NCBI GenBank assembly: GCA_028753945.1
Contig: JAPNXP010000018.1
Coordinates: 3,225,643 to 3,289,642 of the forward strand
Direction of reading: 5' to 3'
DNA from: Hexactinellida sp. DTS-2022
Lineage: Eukaryota; Porifera; Hexactinellida
Length of the DNA stretch: 64,000 bases
The notes beneath the pieces are model-generated. The model was not told the DNA's origin, searched no databases, and worked only from the letters and a program-made list of their open reading frames with translations. Positions 11,895-23,679 of the stretch are shown here, piece by piece. Each line of letters begins with the position of its first letter. The first letter of the stretch is position 1. Both the position numbers and the translations under genes were made by a program.

Positions 11895-12313
11895 CAGGCC
11901 AGTAGCTAGGGGGAGGCTCCCCGGCTAGGTTAACTTATGTCATATATCTGAAACATTTGGATTTGTTGTTGAATTGTATATTATTGGAGTTTCAATTTCC
12001 TCATGCTCACATTTTGTATTAATACTGTACCTCGAATAATCTAGTATCGCACTTGTTCGTATGTATTGAAATTTCGGTGAATAGTACTAGTAGCATTGTA
12101 TCTGGCTTCCAAGGGCTTCGCCCTGGATACAACTGGGGAGCTAACTGCTCTCCCAGACCCCATGCTGGCGATGCGATGTTTTAGAAACCACAACTCCCCT
12201 TATAGCAAATCCTAAATCCACCCCTATCCAGCGTCTTCATATTAAATTATTATACTCAGCTCCCCTGCAATCCTCATTGTCTCACCCACTACTACTTTCT
12301 GGCTACTGGCCTG
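11895..12313. mobile_element. hAT MITE (CAGGCCAGTAGC ends)
   Basis: The ends are CAGGCCAGTAGCTAG and its inverse. The 8-bp duplication CCTTGTGT is at 11887-11894 and 12314-12321. Confidence 0.88.
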
Positions 12314-12686
12314 CCTTGTGTAATAGTGATTTGTTAACCTGCCCCAACCTCCTAGTCAGTTAATGGCACCACCCCAAAGAGAGGGGACTCCGATCCTGAT
12401 TCTAGGTAAATGATAGGCTCTTTCAGTCCCAACCAACATTTTCATTACTATTTCCACTCATTTTACTCACAATATCGTCAAAATATTGGATGTTGTAACA
12501 TATGCATATTTTTTTCTTGAATCAAATGGACCTTTAGTTTTTATTAAGTATCTATAGGTATGAGACGCATTTACTCCAGTCCAAACAATAATTCGAACTA
12601 CATTGACCCATTTACACTAATTAGACAATAAAACTTGCATTAAAAAGCGCACCAAGGGGAGGCTAGCTAGGACCATGGCACCCTTT

Positions 12687-12812
12687 CAGGGCTGTAGATG
12701 GGGCTAACACCGCATGTGGAGTGATATAAATAGTACGAGTATATAGTTTACATGTTGTTTATAAAAATCTGGGAGGTCTTAAGACCCCTAGCTCCCCAGA
12801 TCTACACCCTTG
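12687..12812. mobile_element. hAT-like MITE (CAGGGCTGTAGAT ends)
   Basis: The ends are CAGGGCTGTAGATGGGG and the inverse of CAAGGGTGTAGATCTGGGG. The flanks CACCCTTT and CCCCTTGA only partly match, so the duplication is eroded. Confidence 0.6.
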
Positions 12813-13150
12813 CCCCTTGAGATACTCTGGCACTACCTCTGACCCAACTTGGCTTCCCTCCATTTAATTACTATTAAGCTAATGATGTCTAAGCATTCTA
12901 TTAGTACAGTAGTGAAAACTCTTTTCACTACTGTACTTATAATATATTGAAATGATAAAATTCGACCTAACTCTGGATTCAATTCTAGTTTTTATACAGA
13001 ACTTCCTCCAATTCAAGCGATGACCCTTTGTCTATGAATCGCCCAAAGTCCGCAAGTCTCTCATCTCTCATAGTCGTTCTGAGGTTGGTTGTTCAGCTAT
13101 GATTCAAAATGGAATTTGTAAATACGAAAATCGGATTCAGTATACATGAT

Positions 13151-13295
13151 CAGTGGCGGCGCCAAGGGTGGTCAGCTGACCATCCTATCAAAGTGTTGAC
13201 CACCCTCCTGACTATACTATATTTGGTGTTTGACCCAAAAATATCCATGCTGAGTGTTGTGCCATGCCTAGTGGTGGAGCACACGCCGCCCACTG
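13151..13295. mobile_element. hAT MITE (CAGTGGCGGCG ends)
   Basis: The ends are CAGTGGCGGCGCCAAG and the inverse of CAGTGGGCGGCGTG. The 8-bp duplication TACATGAT is at 13143-13150 and 13296-13303. Confidence 0.9.
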
Positions 13296-13854
13296 TACAT
13301 GATTACTTCTTATAACATTGGAAGTGAGTCTCTATCTTAATTATAAATCCGTTCTATATCGACCTATCACTCTAATATAATCGGGAAAAACAAACAAACA
13401 AGCAAACAAAAAAAAGCACAACAATCGAATTTTAATAATATAAATTTATCGTCCCATGCAGCCAGAAAGAGCGAGATATCTCACTAATACATTTGTTCGA
13501 TAAAAAGAGAGAAGCGGCTGCGTCAGTTTTAACACTAATATCTGATGCCGTTACAACAGCATAAATACTAGTTATAATTGTGACTAATTATAACAGTCTA
13601 ATAACTAAAATGGTAACTATTTAAAACCACATATAAATATTTGCAGGGTGACGCAACCCCACATATGGAAGTAAGTTGGCAGATCCCTCCAAATAGCAGG
13701 CTTATGGCAAGCTCACGAACAAAACGGCCCTACCGACAGTGCCCTTGGAACTGTCTCAGTCCGCCCTAGTTGCATAAATACAATTACTGAAATGGTTCAC
13801 TTATTTTTGGACAAAATATTGAGGGATCAAGGTATTAAAATGGCGAATCAAATA

Positions 13855-14004
13855 CACAGTGTTCTCTCTAATAGTCCACCAGTGGGAAATTTGCCCAAAG
13901 TGGACTATTAGAGAATATGGACTATTACAAATAAATAAATAGTTGATTTGGAGAATTATATAAGTGGACAATTAGAAAAGTGGACAATTAGAGAAAACAG
14001 ACTG
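13855..14004. mobile_element. Mariner/pogo-like MITE
   Basis: The inverted ends share TTCTCTAATAGTCCAC (or ATTGTCCAC) next to CAGTGTT/CAGTCTGTT, and TA lies at both borders. Related sequence lies near 58975-59012. Confidence 0.6.
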
Positions 14005-14846
14005 TAGCAGGATATGAAAATGCATACTTTTGGATAGACAATTAATATTTAGAGTGTTTCTAATAGTATATTCGCACTCAGTACGCATACCCGAGAAAAA
14101 CAAGGGGTCACTCGATATGGTTACTCCAAATTGGGTGATCGGAATGTTATCACATTCTTACCGTTGCTATGGAAAACCAAGAAATATTCTCACCAAATAT
14201 AGTCAATATACCTATCAAAATGCTGTAAATTAAGTGTGAGCACGAATCTGACAATATAAAGTCGTTAAGAATTCATTTGAATGAGCTATCCTGTATTTAT
14301 ACTGTCGGCGATTTCGATTGGACACCAATTTTTGACCCCCTGAAAAAATTTGTTCTTCCAAAAATTCTGCTATGTGCCACTGCTGAAGTTGATCAGAACC
14401 TATAATACAACAATTGTGCAAAATTTGGCACTTTTATCTCGAAAATGCACAATTCGACCATTTCCTGCACCATATTGCTGGACTATTAGTTATTATTATT
14501 ATTTATCAGTATCCTCTCCACAGAAGAGTTTGATTAACTAAAAGCCAAATTTTCAGTACAGGTGTCTCATGAGTTACAGATGTGCATCTGTGGTCACGAT
14601 TTTAATTACATTTTTCGACACATTTTACAAATATTTAATTAATGTCACAACCGGAACAACAAATAGTGCCCTAATATATAATTTATTTGCATTTTGGCTT
14701 GTTCATTCACCATGTATCTGAAATGTAGTTCGGAAAATAGATACATTCGATCAGTTTCGATCAAAGTACAATACTAAATTTAGTTCACTGCTTGGTGTTA
14801 ATTAACTTGACTTGATTGTAATTATATAGATCTGAGATACACGAGG

Positions 14847-15140
14847 GTGATGAAATTCTGTATACTACCCAAATTAAAGAAAATGCCTAATACTAAGCAA
14901 CAGGAGAAATATATCGGTCCATTTACTGCCTCGCGGCTAACAGATAGCCATGCCTTCATTCCAAACACCAAAGGTTTGAAAAAGGACAAGAAAATTCCGA
15001 TCGATCTAGTTCGACCTTACCATCAACGCGAGAATACCTTGAGTCGAACTACAACATCACGTAAAGAAAGTCGGAATTTTCTAAGGATCAGCCAGCAAGC
15101 AAGAAGTCACAAATGGTATTTAGATTTAATGTCGGAATGA
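14847..15140 (+). pseudogene. Gypsy-type integrase C-terminal fragment
   Basis: The 97-codon frame contains KYIGPFTASRL...IPIDLVRPYH, the SH3-like tail that follows the catalytic core of Ty3/gypsy integrases. The reverse transcriptase, RNase H and DDE core are absent upstream. It stands just before the OTU gene, and gypsy-derived integrase plus OTU combinations are known in animals. Whether the two were one gene is not settled: a GT donor at about 15115 exists, but no consistent splice path was found. Confidence 0.55.
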
Positions 15141-15623
15141 AATGTGATGACTACTAGTTGACCTATATTACAAAAATATTTCATCTCCTTTTAGGACAAA
15201 CAGCAACTGTTTGGGTTCTCGAGGCAAGTAATACTTTCAAAACTTGATGAATTCAAGGTATTTAAAACACTTGTCGTTTCGTAATCTTTACTGTAAACAA
15301 TTGTTCAATCGACTTCAAAGCATACTCACAATTCGGTGTTTTACACTATTTGCGACACCAATGAATAATTAAGTAATTGTCTTTTATCTCCCTTAAAGGT
15401 AATTCTACGAAGAAATGTATAGGAAAACACCTTTATGACACCACTCCATGAAGAATTGCACAATAAGCTCCAAAAATATCAGAGCACGTGCCAAACACTC
15501 ATATTGAGTTTTCTTCAAGATATACTGAAGAGACAATGGTAATAATTATATTTGAGAATTATGTTTACTAGCAGGTAGTTACTACTAGATCATGCCTCAT
15601 AATTAAATCAACTTTATTCCTAG

Positions 15624-17084
15624 AAAACAGAGATCAGGGAACTCTTACTGAGTTGGACAACTGATCTCTACCCTGCGTTCGGGGACATTCTTGCAGCTAA
15701 ATTTACCTTTAAAGTATTGTATGCAGTGGTAAGTATAGTACAGTTATTATTTGATATACAATCAAATTACAAATATTTTACATTGTAACTACCTTTTGAT
15801 ACGTATCAATCTGATAATATACAATTTCGATAATTATACTAGCTATTATTTAAAAGTTATTAATTAAATACAAGTGATTAAAATTACTTCTAAAATTCTA
15901 AGCAGCATGAGGTTACATACAAGCACGATATTTTAGGCAATCCAATCAGAGCTGCAAATGGGTCAGTGACCCATGGGTCATATGGGTCACGTTTTTGGGA
16001 TGGGTCAATGGGTCATGGGTCACACGCCATGGGTCATGACCCATCAATACTTTGATTAACTTTGATTAATTAATTATATAGAAGTAAGAGAGATCATTAG
16101 ACTTGTAATAAGAGATCATCAGAGAGCGTGAGGCATTTTAATACGTTTAATGCTCTACATATAGTAACGTCTCAACGTAATTCAATGTTACCAGAGACCA
16201 TCGAAGCCGTATCTGTAGTGCTAGAAGGTTATAAAAACAACTTGATATCATGATTGTGTGAGACTAAATTATATTTACATTATAGTTACTTCTAAGTTCA
16301 AATATTGGATATATAATTGGTCAGATAATAACATGAATGGGTCACTCCTTCGATGGGTCACATGGGTCATGGGTCACTGCTCGTGACCCATTTGCAGCAC
16401 TGAATCCAATATCTCAACACGATACTTTGGGGCATCTTTCCAGAAGGCTGGCCGAATAGTGCTCCGGAGTTAGTCTCAGAAACCACTAGTATCGCTGTTA
16501 TTGATGAAAAGTGGCAGAGAGAGAAATGTACTCTTTTGGGGCTGACTTTTCACTCAGCCATCAAGCAGCCGGAAAGCCTGAAAGGAAAGCCTCTGTGTCA
16601 ATACGAGCCATCGGAGACAGAGAGTATTGTTGGAGGTGGAAACTGTCTCTTTCGGTGCTTATCGAAGATAATCACTGGAAGTCAAGAGAGCTATTTACAA
16701 CTTCGTGATATAATATCTATATTTATACCAAGTGAGGATACAACTCAATTCCAGTGGTATTTTCGCCAGAAACAGATGTATCCATCCAACTACTTACTAG
16801 ATGAAAACCTGGTTAGTATAGAAGGAACCTGGGCAGGAGATGTAGAAATCATGGCGGCTGCTTGTATCCTCCAGGCAGATATATTTGTTGCGAACAACGA
16901 TTACATACCTGAAGGCTCATTAATTCGTGAGGTACGGTGGAGCATGCTCAGAGCTAATGATAAATCTAACACATCCATCTACATTACCAACTATTTGAAC
17001 CATTACGAATCTGTAATTTCAATGCTTAGTTCCTCAACTCTTATCTATGGTACGACATCTACTAACTTCATTAAGATCGAATAA
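15624..17084 (+). pseudogene. OTU-domain gene, spliced, interrupted by a hAT MITE
   Basis: The exon at 15624-15729 opens after TTCCTAG and closes at a consensus donor GTG|GTAAGTAT. The next exon begins at 15937 after TATTTTAG in the same phase and stays open to the stop at 17082-17084, except that a MITE (15947-16402) lies ten bases into it. The second exon encodes WGIFPEGWP and then an OTU cysteine-protease domain: GGGNCLFRCLSKIITG (nucleophile Cys), WAGDVEIMAAA, IYITNYLNHYESV (His). The usual Asp of the DGNC box is Gly here, so proteolysis may be lost. OTU proteases remove ubiquitin. An open stretch at 15423-15539 may be an earlier exon, but its phase does not join. It could be transposon-derived or a host gene. 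Confidence 0.6.
15947..16402. mobile_element. hAT MITE with ATGGGTCA repeats, copy 1
   Basis: The ends are CAGAGCTGCAAATGGGTCA and the inverse of CAGTGCTGCAAATGGGTCA. The 8-bp duplication AATCCAAT is at 15939-15946 and 16403-16410. The subterminal regions are strings of ATGGGTCA. The interior matches 60956-61444 in inverse. It sits inside an OTU-gene exon. Confidence 0.92.
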
Positions 17085-17436
17085 CGACTATCCACAATAT
17101 CTCAATCCTCAGAATAATATTCGTTTAAACATCATTGATTTTCGAAAGCGCTCAAAGGCAAGGTACATCGAACCTTGTAGGGACCTCTGCTCGAGGTTAT
17201 TCAGGCAGCGTAATCCCTATCATGGTGAGCCCAGATAATGGAAGCGCGACCTGCAACGGCACATCCCCAGTGGCGAATTATCAAGTAACATTCAACCAAC
17301 ACTCCTTCATCTAAAGTGTATTGCGGGAAAGGCAACGCAACTGACGAGTCCAAGCCGGGACGAAACACAAAGAATATCAGTTGAGTTGTAATTAATTAAT
17401 TGTTTTAGTTGTGAGTGTCTGTTTAAATTAGAGCTG

Positions 17437-17925
17437 AAACGAATATTCGAATATTCAAATATTCATTCGTTTAGATGGCTAAGCAATAATTATATCAATT
17501 CAAGACTCTAAATACAGAGAAAAATAGTTATTTGTTTATGTTACAATAGTTAATCTTAGCGATAAAATATTAGACACAAGTTTGTTATTACAAAGGTTAA
17601 TTTAGGTAGGAAGTATATTGACGATCTCTCCAATCTAAACACAAGTCATGTTGTTATCGAAAAGTAGTTAATGAATATCCGGTTCAATCTAATATTCTTT
17701 CAAACAAAATATTCGTTCAATCATTTCGAACGAATATTCGAATATTTGGTATATTCGTTTCAGCCTTAGCTTAAATACAGTCGACTCCGCTTAATTGGGT
17801 AACGAATGTTCGAATACATTTGTATTTGGTATATTCGTTTCAGCCTTAGTTTAAATACAGTCGACTCCGCTTAATTGGGTAACTTTCCGAGAATAGTTTG
17901 ACCCAATTCAGCAGAATCGACTGAT
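17437..17925. mobile_element. Two adjoining MITE remnants
   Basis: 17437-17763 has inverted ends GCTGAAACGAATATTCGAA / ATATTCGTTTCAGCC. Its right half recurs at 49850-50015. Next to it, CAGTCGACTCCGCTTAATTGG (from 17779 and again from 17859, in a short tandem duplication) pairs with CCAATTCAGCAGAATCGACTG near 17905-17923, a mariner/pogo-like MITE. Confidence 0.6.
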
Positions 17926-17947
17926 GTAAGTGTTTTGTCTGAGTTGT

Positions 17948-18747
17948 GTCTGGTTTATATAGTTTAGATTATAATTACAATAGTTACGCTATATGAGTAC
18001 GTGTACCTGCTATTTGGAATTCACCACCAGCTTAGGGTTAGGAGAGTAATTTATCAGCTAGGTTATAGCGGTACTGGCATAGTGTAGCTATTGTATTGTA
18101 TGTGTCTGATTTATATAGCTTAGTATTATAATTACAATAGTTACGCTATATGAGTCCTGCTATCTTGAATTCACCACCAGCTTAGGGTTAGGAGAGTAAT
18201 AATATCAGCTAGGTTATAGCGGTACTGGTATAGTGTAGCTATTGTATTGTATGTGTCTGGTCTATATAGTTTAGTATTATGTAATTATCATATTATACAG
18301 CCATTTGTAAATACGCTCCTAATCCTGTCCTGAACAAATATTAATACGCCTAAATCACAAATTAATGCTACGGTATAGGATAGGATTCACTATTTATGCG
18401 CTCCTAATTCAAATCTTCCAATAAATAATACTCCAAAAGGAGCGCCTCACGCTCCTGGATAAATTCCTGGTAATTACAATAGTTAGGCTATATGAGTACC
18501 TGCTATCTGGAATTTACCACCAGCTTAGGATTAGCAGAGTATATCAGCTAGGTTATAGCGGTACTGGTATAGTGTAGCTATTGTATTGTATGTGTCTGAT
18601 TTATATAGCTTAGTATTATGTAATTACAATAGTTATGCTATATGAGTACCTTCTATCTGGAATTCACCACCAGCTTAGGGTTAGGAGAGTATATCAGCTA
18701 GGTTATAGCGGTACTGGTATAGTGTAGCTATTGTATTGTATGTGTCC
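17948..18747. repeat. Tandem array of four units of about 150 bp
   Basis: Four copies of a unit containing ACAATAGTTACGCTATATGAG, CACCACCAGCTTAGGGTTAG, TCAGCTAGGTTATAGCGGTA and GTAGCTATTGTATTGTATGT, starting near 17948, 18104, 18258 and 18603. The third is split by about 165 bp (near 18300-18465) that ends CTCCTGGATAAATTCCTG, like the hAT ends at 20682-20894. Copies are highly similar, so the expansion looks recent. Confidence 0.85.
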
Positions 18748-19051
18748 TGTCTAAACTGTGTCTATGTATTTATATGCTAACTAATAATTCTTCCCTCTAG
18801 TCATTAATTTGTATATACTTTTTGTAAATTGTATCAAAAATATAGCGTATTTTGCAGTCATTTCCACTGATTTTGCATTGCAAACCCTGTTTATATGTAT
18901 ATGTATATATTGTATTGTTTTATCTATTACTTGAAAATATATTGTTGATATTTTTCAATGAATTATTGACTATATCTTCCTCAATTACACATTAGAAGAG
19001 TTTAAGTCATAACTATATAATGCATAATGGGAAGATTTCGTTTACATTGTA

Positions 19052-19203
19052 CAGTGATACCTCTAAGTGGCTGAAGTTGGGCCAGCGAACATTCTAGTAT
19101 CCACCCATTCTCCAGTTAGTGGTAATTCCCCACTTATAGAGGTGTATTTCAATGAAAATTGAAAAATATTGTCTCGAATATCCCCACTTATAGAGTTCCA
19201 CTG
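19052..19203. mobile_element. Mariner/pogo-like MITE
   Basis: The ends are CAGTGATACCTCTAAGTGG and the inverse of CAGTGGAACTCTATAAGTGG. TA flanks both sides. Confidence 0.85.
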
Positions 19204-19308
19204 TAGTACCAAATTTCATAGTAAGTAACATACAACAATATCCAACTACAACTGAATCTCGAGATTAACTATAGAATCTCAAGATTCTATGGCGAATCTC
19301 AGAATTCT

Positions 19309-22030
19309 ATGCTACTATTTCGTCGATGGTTTTTTAGTACAGGAATCTCAGAAATCTACGCAACAGAACTACCAAACGGCTGGATAACTAATGTGTCTAA
19401 TAGCACCCCTTTATTTTTTATAAAAATCGTTATTTTAGAAACCGGACCATTCATCGACCGATCTGTATTAGTTAATGATGATTTGTACATCAAAGCATTT
19501 GATAATAAAAACGGCACCATCCCGATCTCGCGAATTTTTATTAATGACACTCGCCAAGTTGAGACCATCCACGATGAAGTAGATACATTTTCACTCTTAC
19601 TTCAAACTATTAACCCCAAACTGAATGTTCTATTAACAACCATATAAAACTTGCTATCCATGAACTCGAAAGTGCAATTAAGCTTGTTGATGGATCTCGA
19701 TAGACCTAGATATAGATGATTTACATTGCAGTAGCGAATCTCTGAGTATTTCATTCCACTTTTTAGTTGGGCAACTGAGAAATTTGATAAATGCTAAAAG
19801 TCGTCGACGGTATAATATTTTAACTCAAGTATTTTCACTAAAAATTCATGGAATATCACCTGCATGTTACCGACTTATTCAATCATCCAATTGCTTAATC
19901 TTGCCTCACGAGAGAAATTTGATTGGTATAAAAAACACTCTGGGTATTGAAGGTGATTACTTTCAAATTCTAAAGGAAATAACTTCCAAATTTAGCCATA
20001 GGGAACGCCATGTGATACTTCAAATGGACGAAGTTCACATCCGTAGTGATGCTTCATATAAAGGAGGTAAAGTTTTGGGCGCCATCGACAACCCTAGCGA
20101 CCCACCCACAACTGTGTTTTCAATGATGATTTCTAGTCTTATGAAAAAGTTTGCCACCATTGTTCGTCTGATTCCGATAGGGTCTTCCTCCGCGGCTGAT
20201 TTATATCCAATTATTACAAAAAGAAATGGTGATATAGAGAGTTGTGATTTATTTGTTGAGGCAATATGTACCGATAATTATCCTTTAAATGACAGTGTAT
20301 TTAAATTATTTTCATATGACGAAAATATTGCAACCGCGAGTTGTACATCCATGTAACAAAACGCGAAACCTTATTTTATTCTTTTACATAGCCCACATTA
20401 TGAAATCAATTCGCAATAACTGGTTAAATTTATAAGAAAACTTGTATTTTTCTGATTTTGAGACTTGGACCGATGATATTCCACTACCAGTAATTATACC
20501 ATCTACCAGCTTAAAGTTTATATACCTGTTGCTAATACTATTTTGGATTCGAGGGTATTGACTAAGTCAAAATACCCTCCAATATGCTTTGCAACATTTG
20601 ACGGCTTCAGAACCTTATTTAAAGCTGACAAATTTTCCATAATTAAGAGAGCCCCCAAATTAACATCAAAAGCATGTTGGCCAGGCTTTCATCCAGGAAA
20701 AAATTACCCCGCTCCTAGATTTTGTTAGAGCTCGTTCAGTTTTTATTTTGTACGCCTAGATTAGTCATCTTGTATTCAGTCTATGGGAGCATCTCTCGAT
20801 ATTGTAGGCCTAGAATCGATTTTTGTACGCCTAGAAAATATCCTGCCAAATTGCGCTCCTTTAGGCGCGCCCAGCACGCCTGGATAACACCCTGATGTTG
20901 GCCATCTCATTTAGAGCGACAAAATGTAAACGTAGCTATTAAGATCTTTCATGAATCTAGAGCTGCGGGGCTCTGTAGTTTATATAATAAGAATACAACA
21001 AATGAAAATCGCCATATAGTCAAATTAATACATTTGATAAATAAAATCTGAACATTTTCAATGTTAATTGGGTCGGAAATATATTCGCTTCAACAATCCA
21101 AATTTTGCTCCGCTTCGCTTGAACGATCCGAGATTATCCTTTTTGGACCATGTAGTTAAATGGCTGAATTGTTGGAAATTACTTCCCACGTCTAGAGGGA
21201 AGCTTACACCACAAACATTCACTATTTTTAGACATACTTGTATTGCCCTCCCTCTCTTAGTACAGAGATTGACCCTTGAATGCGGTTTTGAATATTTGCT
21301 GACGTCTCGAATACAAAATGACCCATTAGAACATCATTTCGGGCTATATCGTCAAATGACTGGTTCGAACAATAATATATCTTACTGTCATATTTTGGAG
21401 AGTGAACGTCGACTTCAATTATCTAATCTCCTAAAAGTTTTTAACATAAATCAACTGTCTGATAAAACATCTCTTAAAGAATATTTGAAAAAATTTACAC
21501 AGGAGGACGATGAAGAAATCCATCCAGAGTTTGATTTTGAGTATGTTACAAGTGAAATACTTAACATTGCTAACCCTCTATTTGATAATTTGCAAATTGA
21601 ATGCCTAAATACGTGGCTGGGTATGCAATCTTTTTCGTACCTTAAAAATTCTAAAGAATGTCGAGAGTGCGAGGATTTTTTAACATCTCCCAAAGATATT
21701 CAAATTTTTAACGACACAGGATTTTCAATCATTGAATTCCTTGATAGAGGCTCACTTAAGTATCCATCTGAAATTATCTACCAAACTCTCATCGTAATGT
21801 ATGAAATATTTTTGAAAATCGATAACCATTCACATTTAAGTAAACTATGTTACGAGGGATCCTGCCGTCGAATTTGGTTCGTTTCTCACTTATTATTGTA
21901 GAAGAAAAGTATAGTGTAATATGGAGGCAATGGTGTGTTTGTATCATTCCAAAATGGGAAGTTGTAAAAAAGTTTATACCACTGCACTGTAGCTAATTGT
22001 ATTTATCGAAGAAGGTTAGAAACTTTAATT
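19309..22030 (+). pseudogene. P-element (THAP9-like) transposase 1, broken
   Basis: Pieces in order: 19309-19647 (LPNGWITN...SVLVNDDL); 19784-20356 with the RNase H-like core segment QMDEVHIRSDASYKGGKVLG and the block CDLFVEAICTDNYPLN; a shifted continuation at 20356-20460 reading IMKSIRNNWLNL, a hallmark of this family; 20543-20680; and 21068-21901 with LLTSRIQNDPLEHHFGLYRQ and a CREC zinc-type tail. A last shifted piece runs to about 22030. Frameshifts near 19645, 19760, 20345, 20460 and 21895, a hAT MITE at 20682-20894 and the absence of a THAP domain upstream show it is dead. Terminal repeats were not found. Confidence 0.85.
20682..20894. mobile_element. hAT MITE inside P-element 1
   Basis: The ends are CAGGCTTTCATCCAGG and the inverse of CAGGGTGTTATCCAGG. 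The 8-bp duplication ATGTTGGC is at 20674-20681 and 20895-20902. It splits the transposase frame. Confidence 0.88.
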
Positions 22031-22148
22031 CGATAGTTATTGGTCGAAATAATAGCAAACTTAAAAAATTCAGTACATAATTCTTATAATCTTATAGATG
22101 CTTCCTGACATGCCGATATACCAGTGCGCATCTTCTACCATCATTTGA

Positions 22149-22385
22149 CTGTATTCTCTACATTACTATCATTTAGACGAGGTCACGAGGAGCTCCACTA
22201 ACACCTACAATCAAGCCGCTCATTCAGGACACATCGTAACCACATTCCCTCCCCCAGTCGTCATAGATGTACTACTGCTTAACTGCTCTTCTAGTAACTC
22301 AGACCACTATTCTATTAATTTACCGTCATACTATGTATTATCTTTGATTGTTGCTTTTATACTTATTTTATGTTATGGTTCGTAA
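22149..22385 (+). other. Open frame ending in a predicted membrane segment (doubtful)
   Basis: 78 codons without a stop, no ATG, ending in a hydrophobic stretch (YYVLSLIVAFILILCYGS) and TAA. A TTTAG acceptor lies at 22172-22176. The length is within chance in a region like this, and no family is recognised. Confidence 0.15.
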
Positions 22386-22635
22386 TCTTCGTATATTTAT
22401 ATATATATATAATACATTAAATATAAATATATCCTTTCAATTCGTAATTTTCTTATAAGGGTGGTGGATTATCAATTATTTCCCTTCACATTGATAGTCT
22501 ACATTAATTTAGAGCTGTATAGGGATTTAGATCTAAAACCAAAGTAACTGACCAAACCAATCCCTGGTCCAAGTCCATCAATCAGCAACATTGCCTTAAG
22601 TATAGAATGCTATGATACAGCCTTGTGTTATAATA

Positions 22636-22762
22636 GTACGAGCCCTTCGGTCTCGGTCGCTTTGCGACGGATCACTCTCTCACAAAAGTCGCTTCGCAAC
22701 TTTTGTTCGTTCGTGTTAGACAAACGCAACACAATTAATTAACGGCCGCTTCGCAGCCTTAC
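22636..22762. repeat. GC-rich hairpin array, type 1
   Basis: Successive small stem-loops in otherwise AT-rich DNA: CGAGCCCTTCGGTCTCG, GTCGCTTTGCGAC, AAAAGTCGCTTCGCAACTTTT and GGCCGCTTCGCAGCC. It recurs at 24009-24130 and, shortened, at 42868-42944. The function is unknown. It is probably the conserved part of a dispersed repeat. Confidence 0.75.
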
Positions 22763-22989
22763 TCTCCTCAAATATCACTCATATTAAATAAATTAAACCT
22801 GCGACTTGTAAATTACACGTACTCAATTCAGTATGCTGCTATTTGGGACCCAAGTATGTCAACTAATTAATTAATTAATTCATGTTATTTACTAACCCAG
22901 GATTTACTGCATAGTAAATTGTTTGTAAATAGTTGAATTACTTTGATAGTAATATTGTGCATGCTTATGTGATTGACGTAAGCTAAATA

Positions 22990-23451
22990 CAGTCCGCTAC
23001 CAAAAGTATTCGTACACCCAAAAATTCCCATTGGAAATAGTACTATATAAGTATAATATTATTTGCTAATGCATTCAAATCATATGAGATGTGGTCATCG
23101 TATTCAAAGAATCCGAATTAACCTTTGTAGAAGCTTTCATCTGAATAACATATTCAATAGTTTGGAAATTATCATCCGGGGGCACCATGTACCATTCTTC
23201 CAATTGCCAACATGGTATAAGGTAGGAACAAGTGGCACATAGTGGCAAAGGATGATAATTTCCAACCTAATCAGTAGCTTTCAGAGGTGAAGCCATCTGA
23301 AATGGATATATCGAATGCGTAGAATAAGAATCTAGCATCAAAATTGCAATATCCCATATATTACGAATACAATGTACATTTTTCTAGACACACTATATTT
23401 CAATTGTATATGGGAAGTTTTTGGTGTACGAATACTTTTGGTAGGGGACGG
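22990..23451. mobile_element. Tc1/mariner MITE
   Basis: The long ends CAGTCCGCTACCAAAAGTAT and the inverse of CCGTCCCCTACCAAAAGTAT continue with TCGTACACCAAAAA, and TA is at both borders. It contains an inner inverted pair TTGGAAATTATCATCC / GGATGATAATTTCCAA (about 23162-23270), probably a nested MITE. Confidence 0.82.
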
Positions 23452-23679
23452 TACATCACGAATAGAAATAAACTGATGGAAGCCAAACTGGATTAATCCA
23501 GTATGCAATTTCGGAAATAATATAGGTGAAGATTAAATCACCAAACCTCAATATGTGCAATGAGGCAACAATTGGAAGTTACATTTTTGTTATTGCCTGG
23601 CTCAGATTAAATGCGAATATTATAAAAATTTCTAGAGACATGCAATACATTCTGTTTTATAATGTGACAAAATTAATTG

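Larger units (their letters stand above)
11333..14486. mobile_element. Foldback element with 2.2-kb interior
   Basis: The inverted arms are 11333-11774 and 14021-14486, with outer edges TGGACTATAG/ATAGTCCA-like. They carry the common foldback core (11624-11670 and 14127-14178). Arm and interior sequence match parts of the larger palindrome at 44322-47960: the GAATGT/ATTCC core, CATATTCCTGC, the CTGGCTTCCA...GGGCTT block at about 12100-12200, and an AATTAGAC...CTTGCATTAA stretch at about 12615-12645. It is a diverged member of that family. The interior is filled with hAT MITEs. Paired frames at 11565-11768 and 14030-14233 are hairpin artefacts. Confidence 0.75.

Noticed and set aside
22636-22762. 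Hairpin array as a tRNA or rRNA gene
   Set aside because: No cloverleaf, no A/B box pattern, and repeated stem-loops instead of a single fold.
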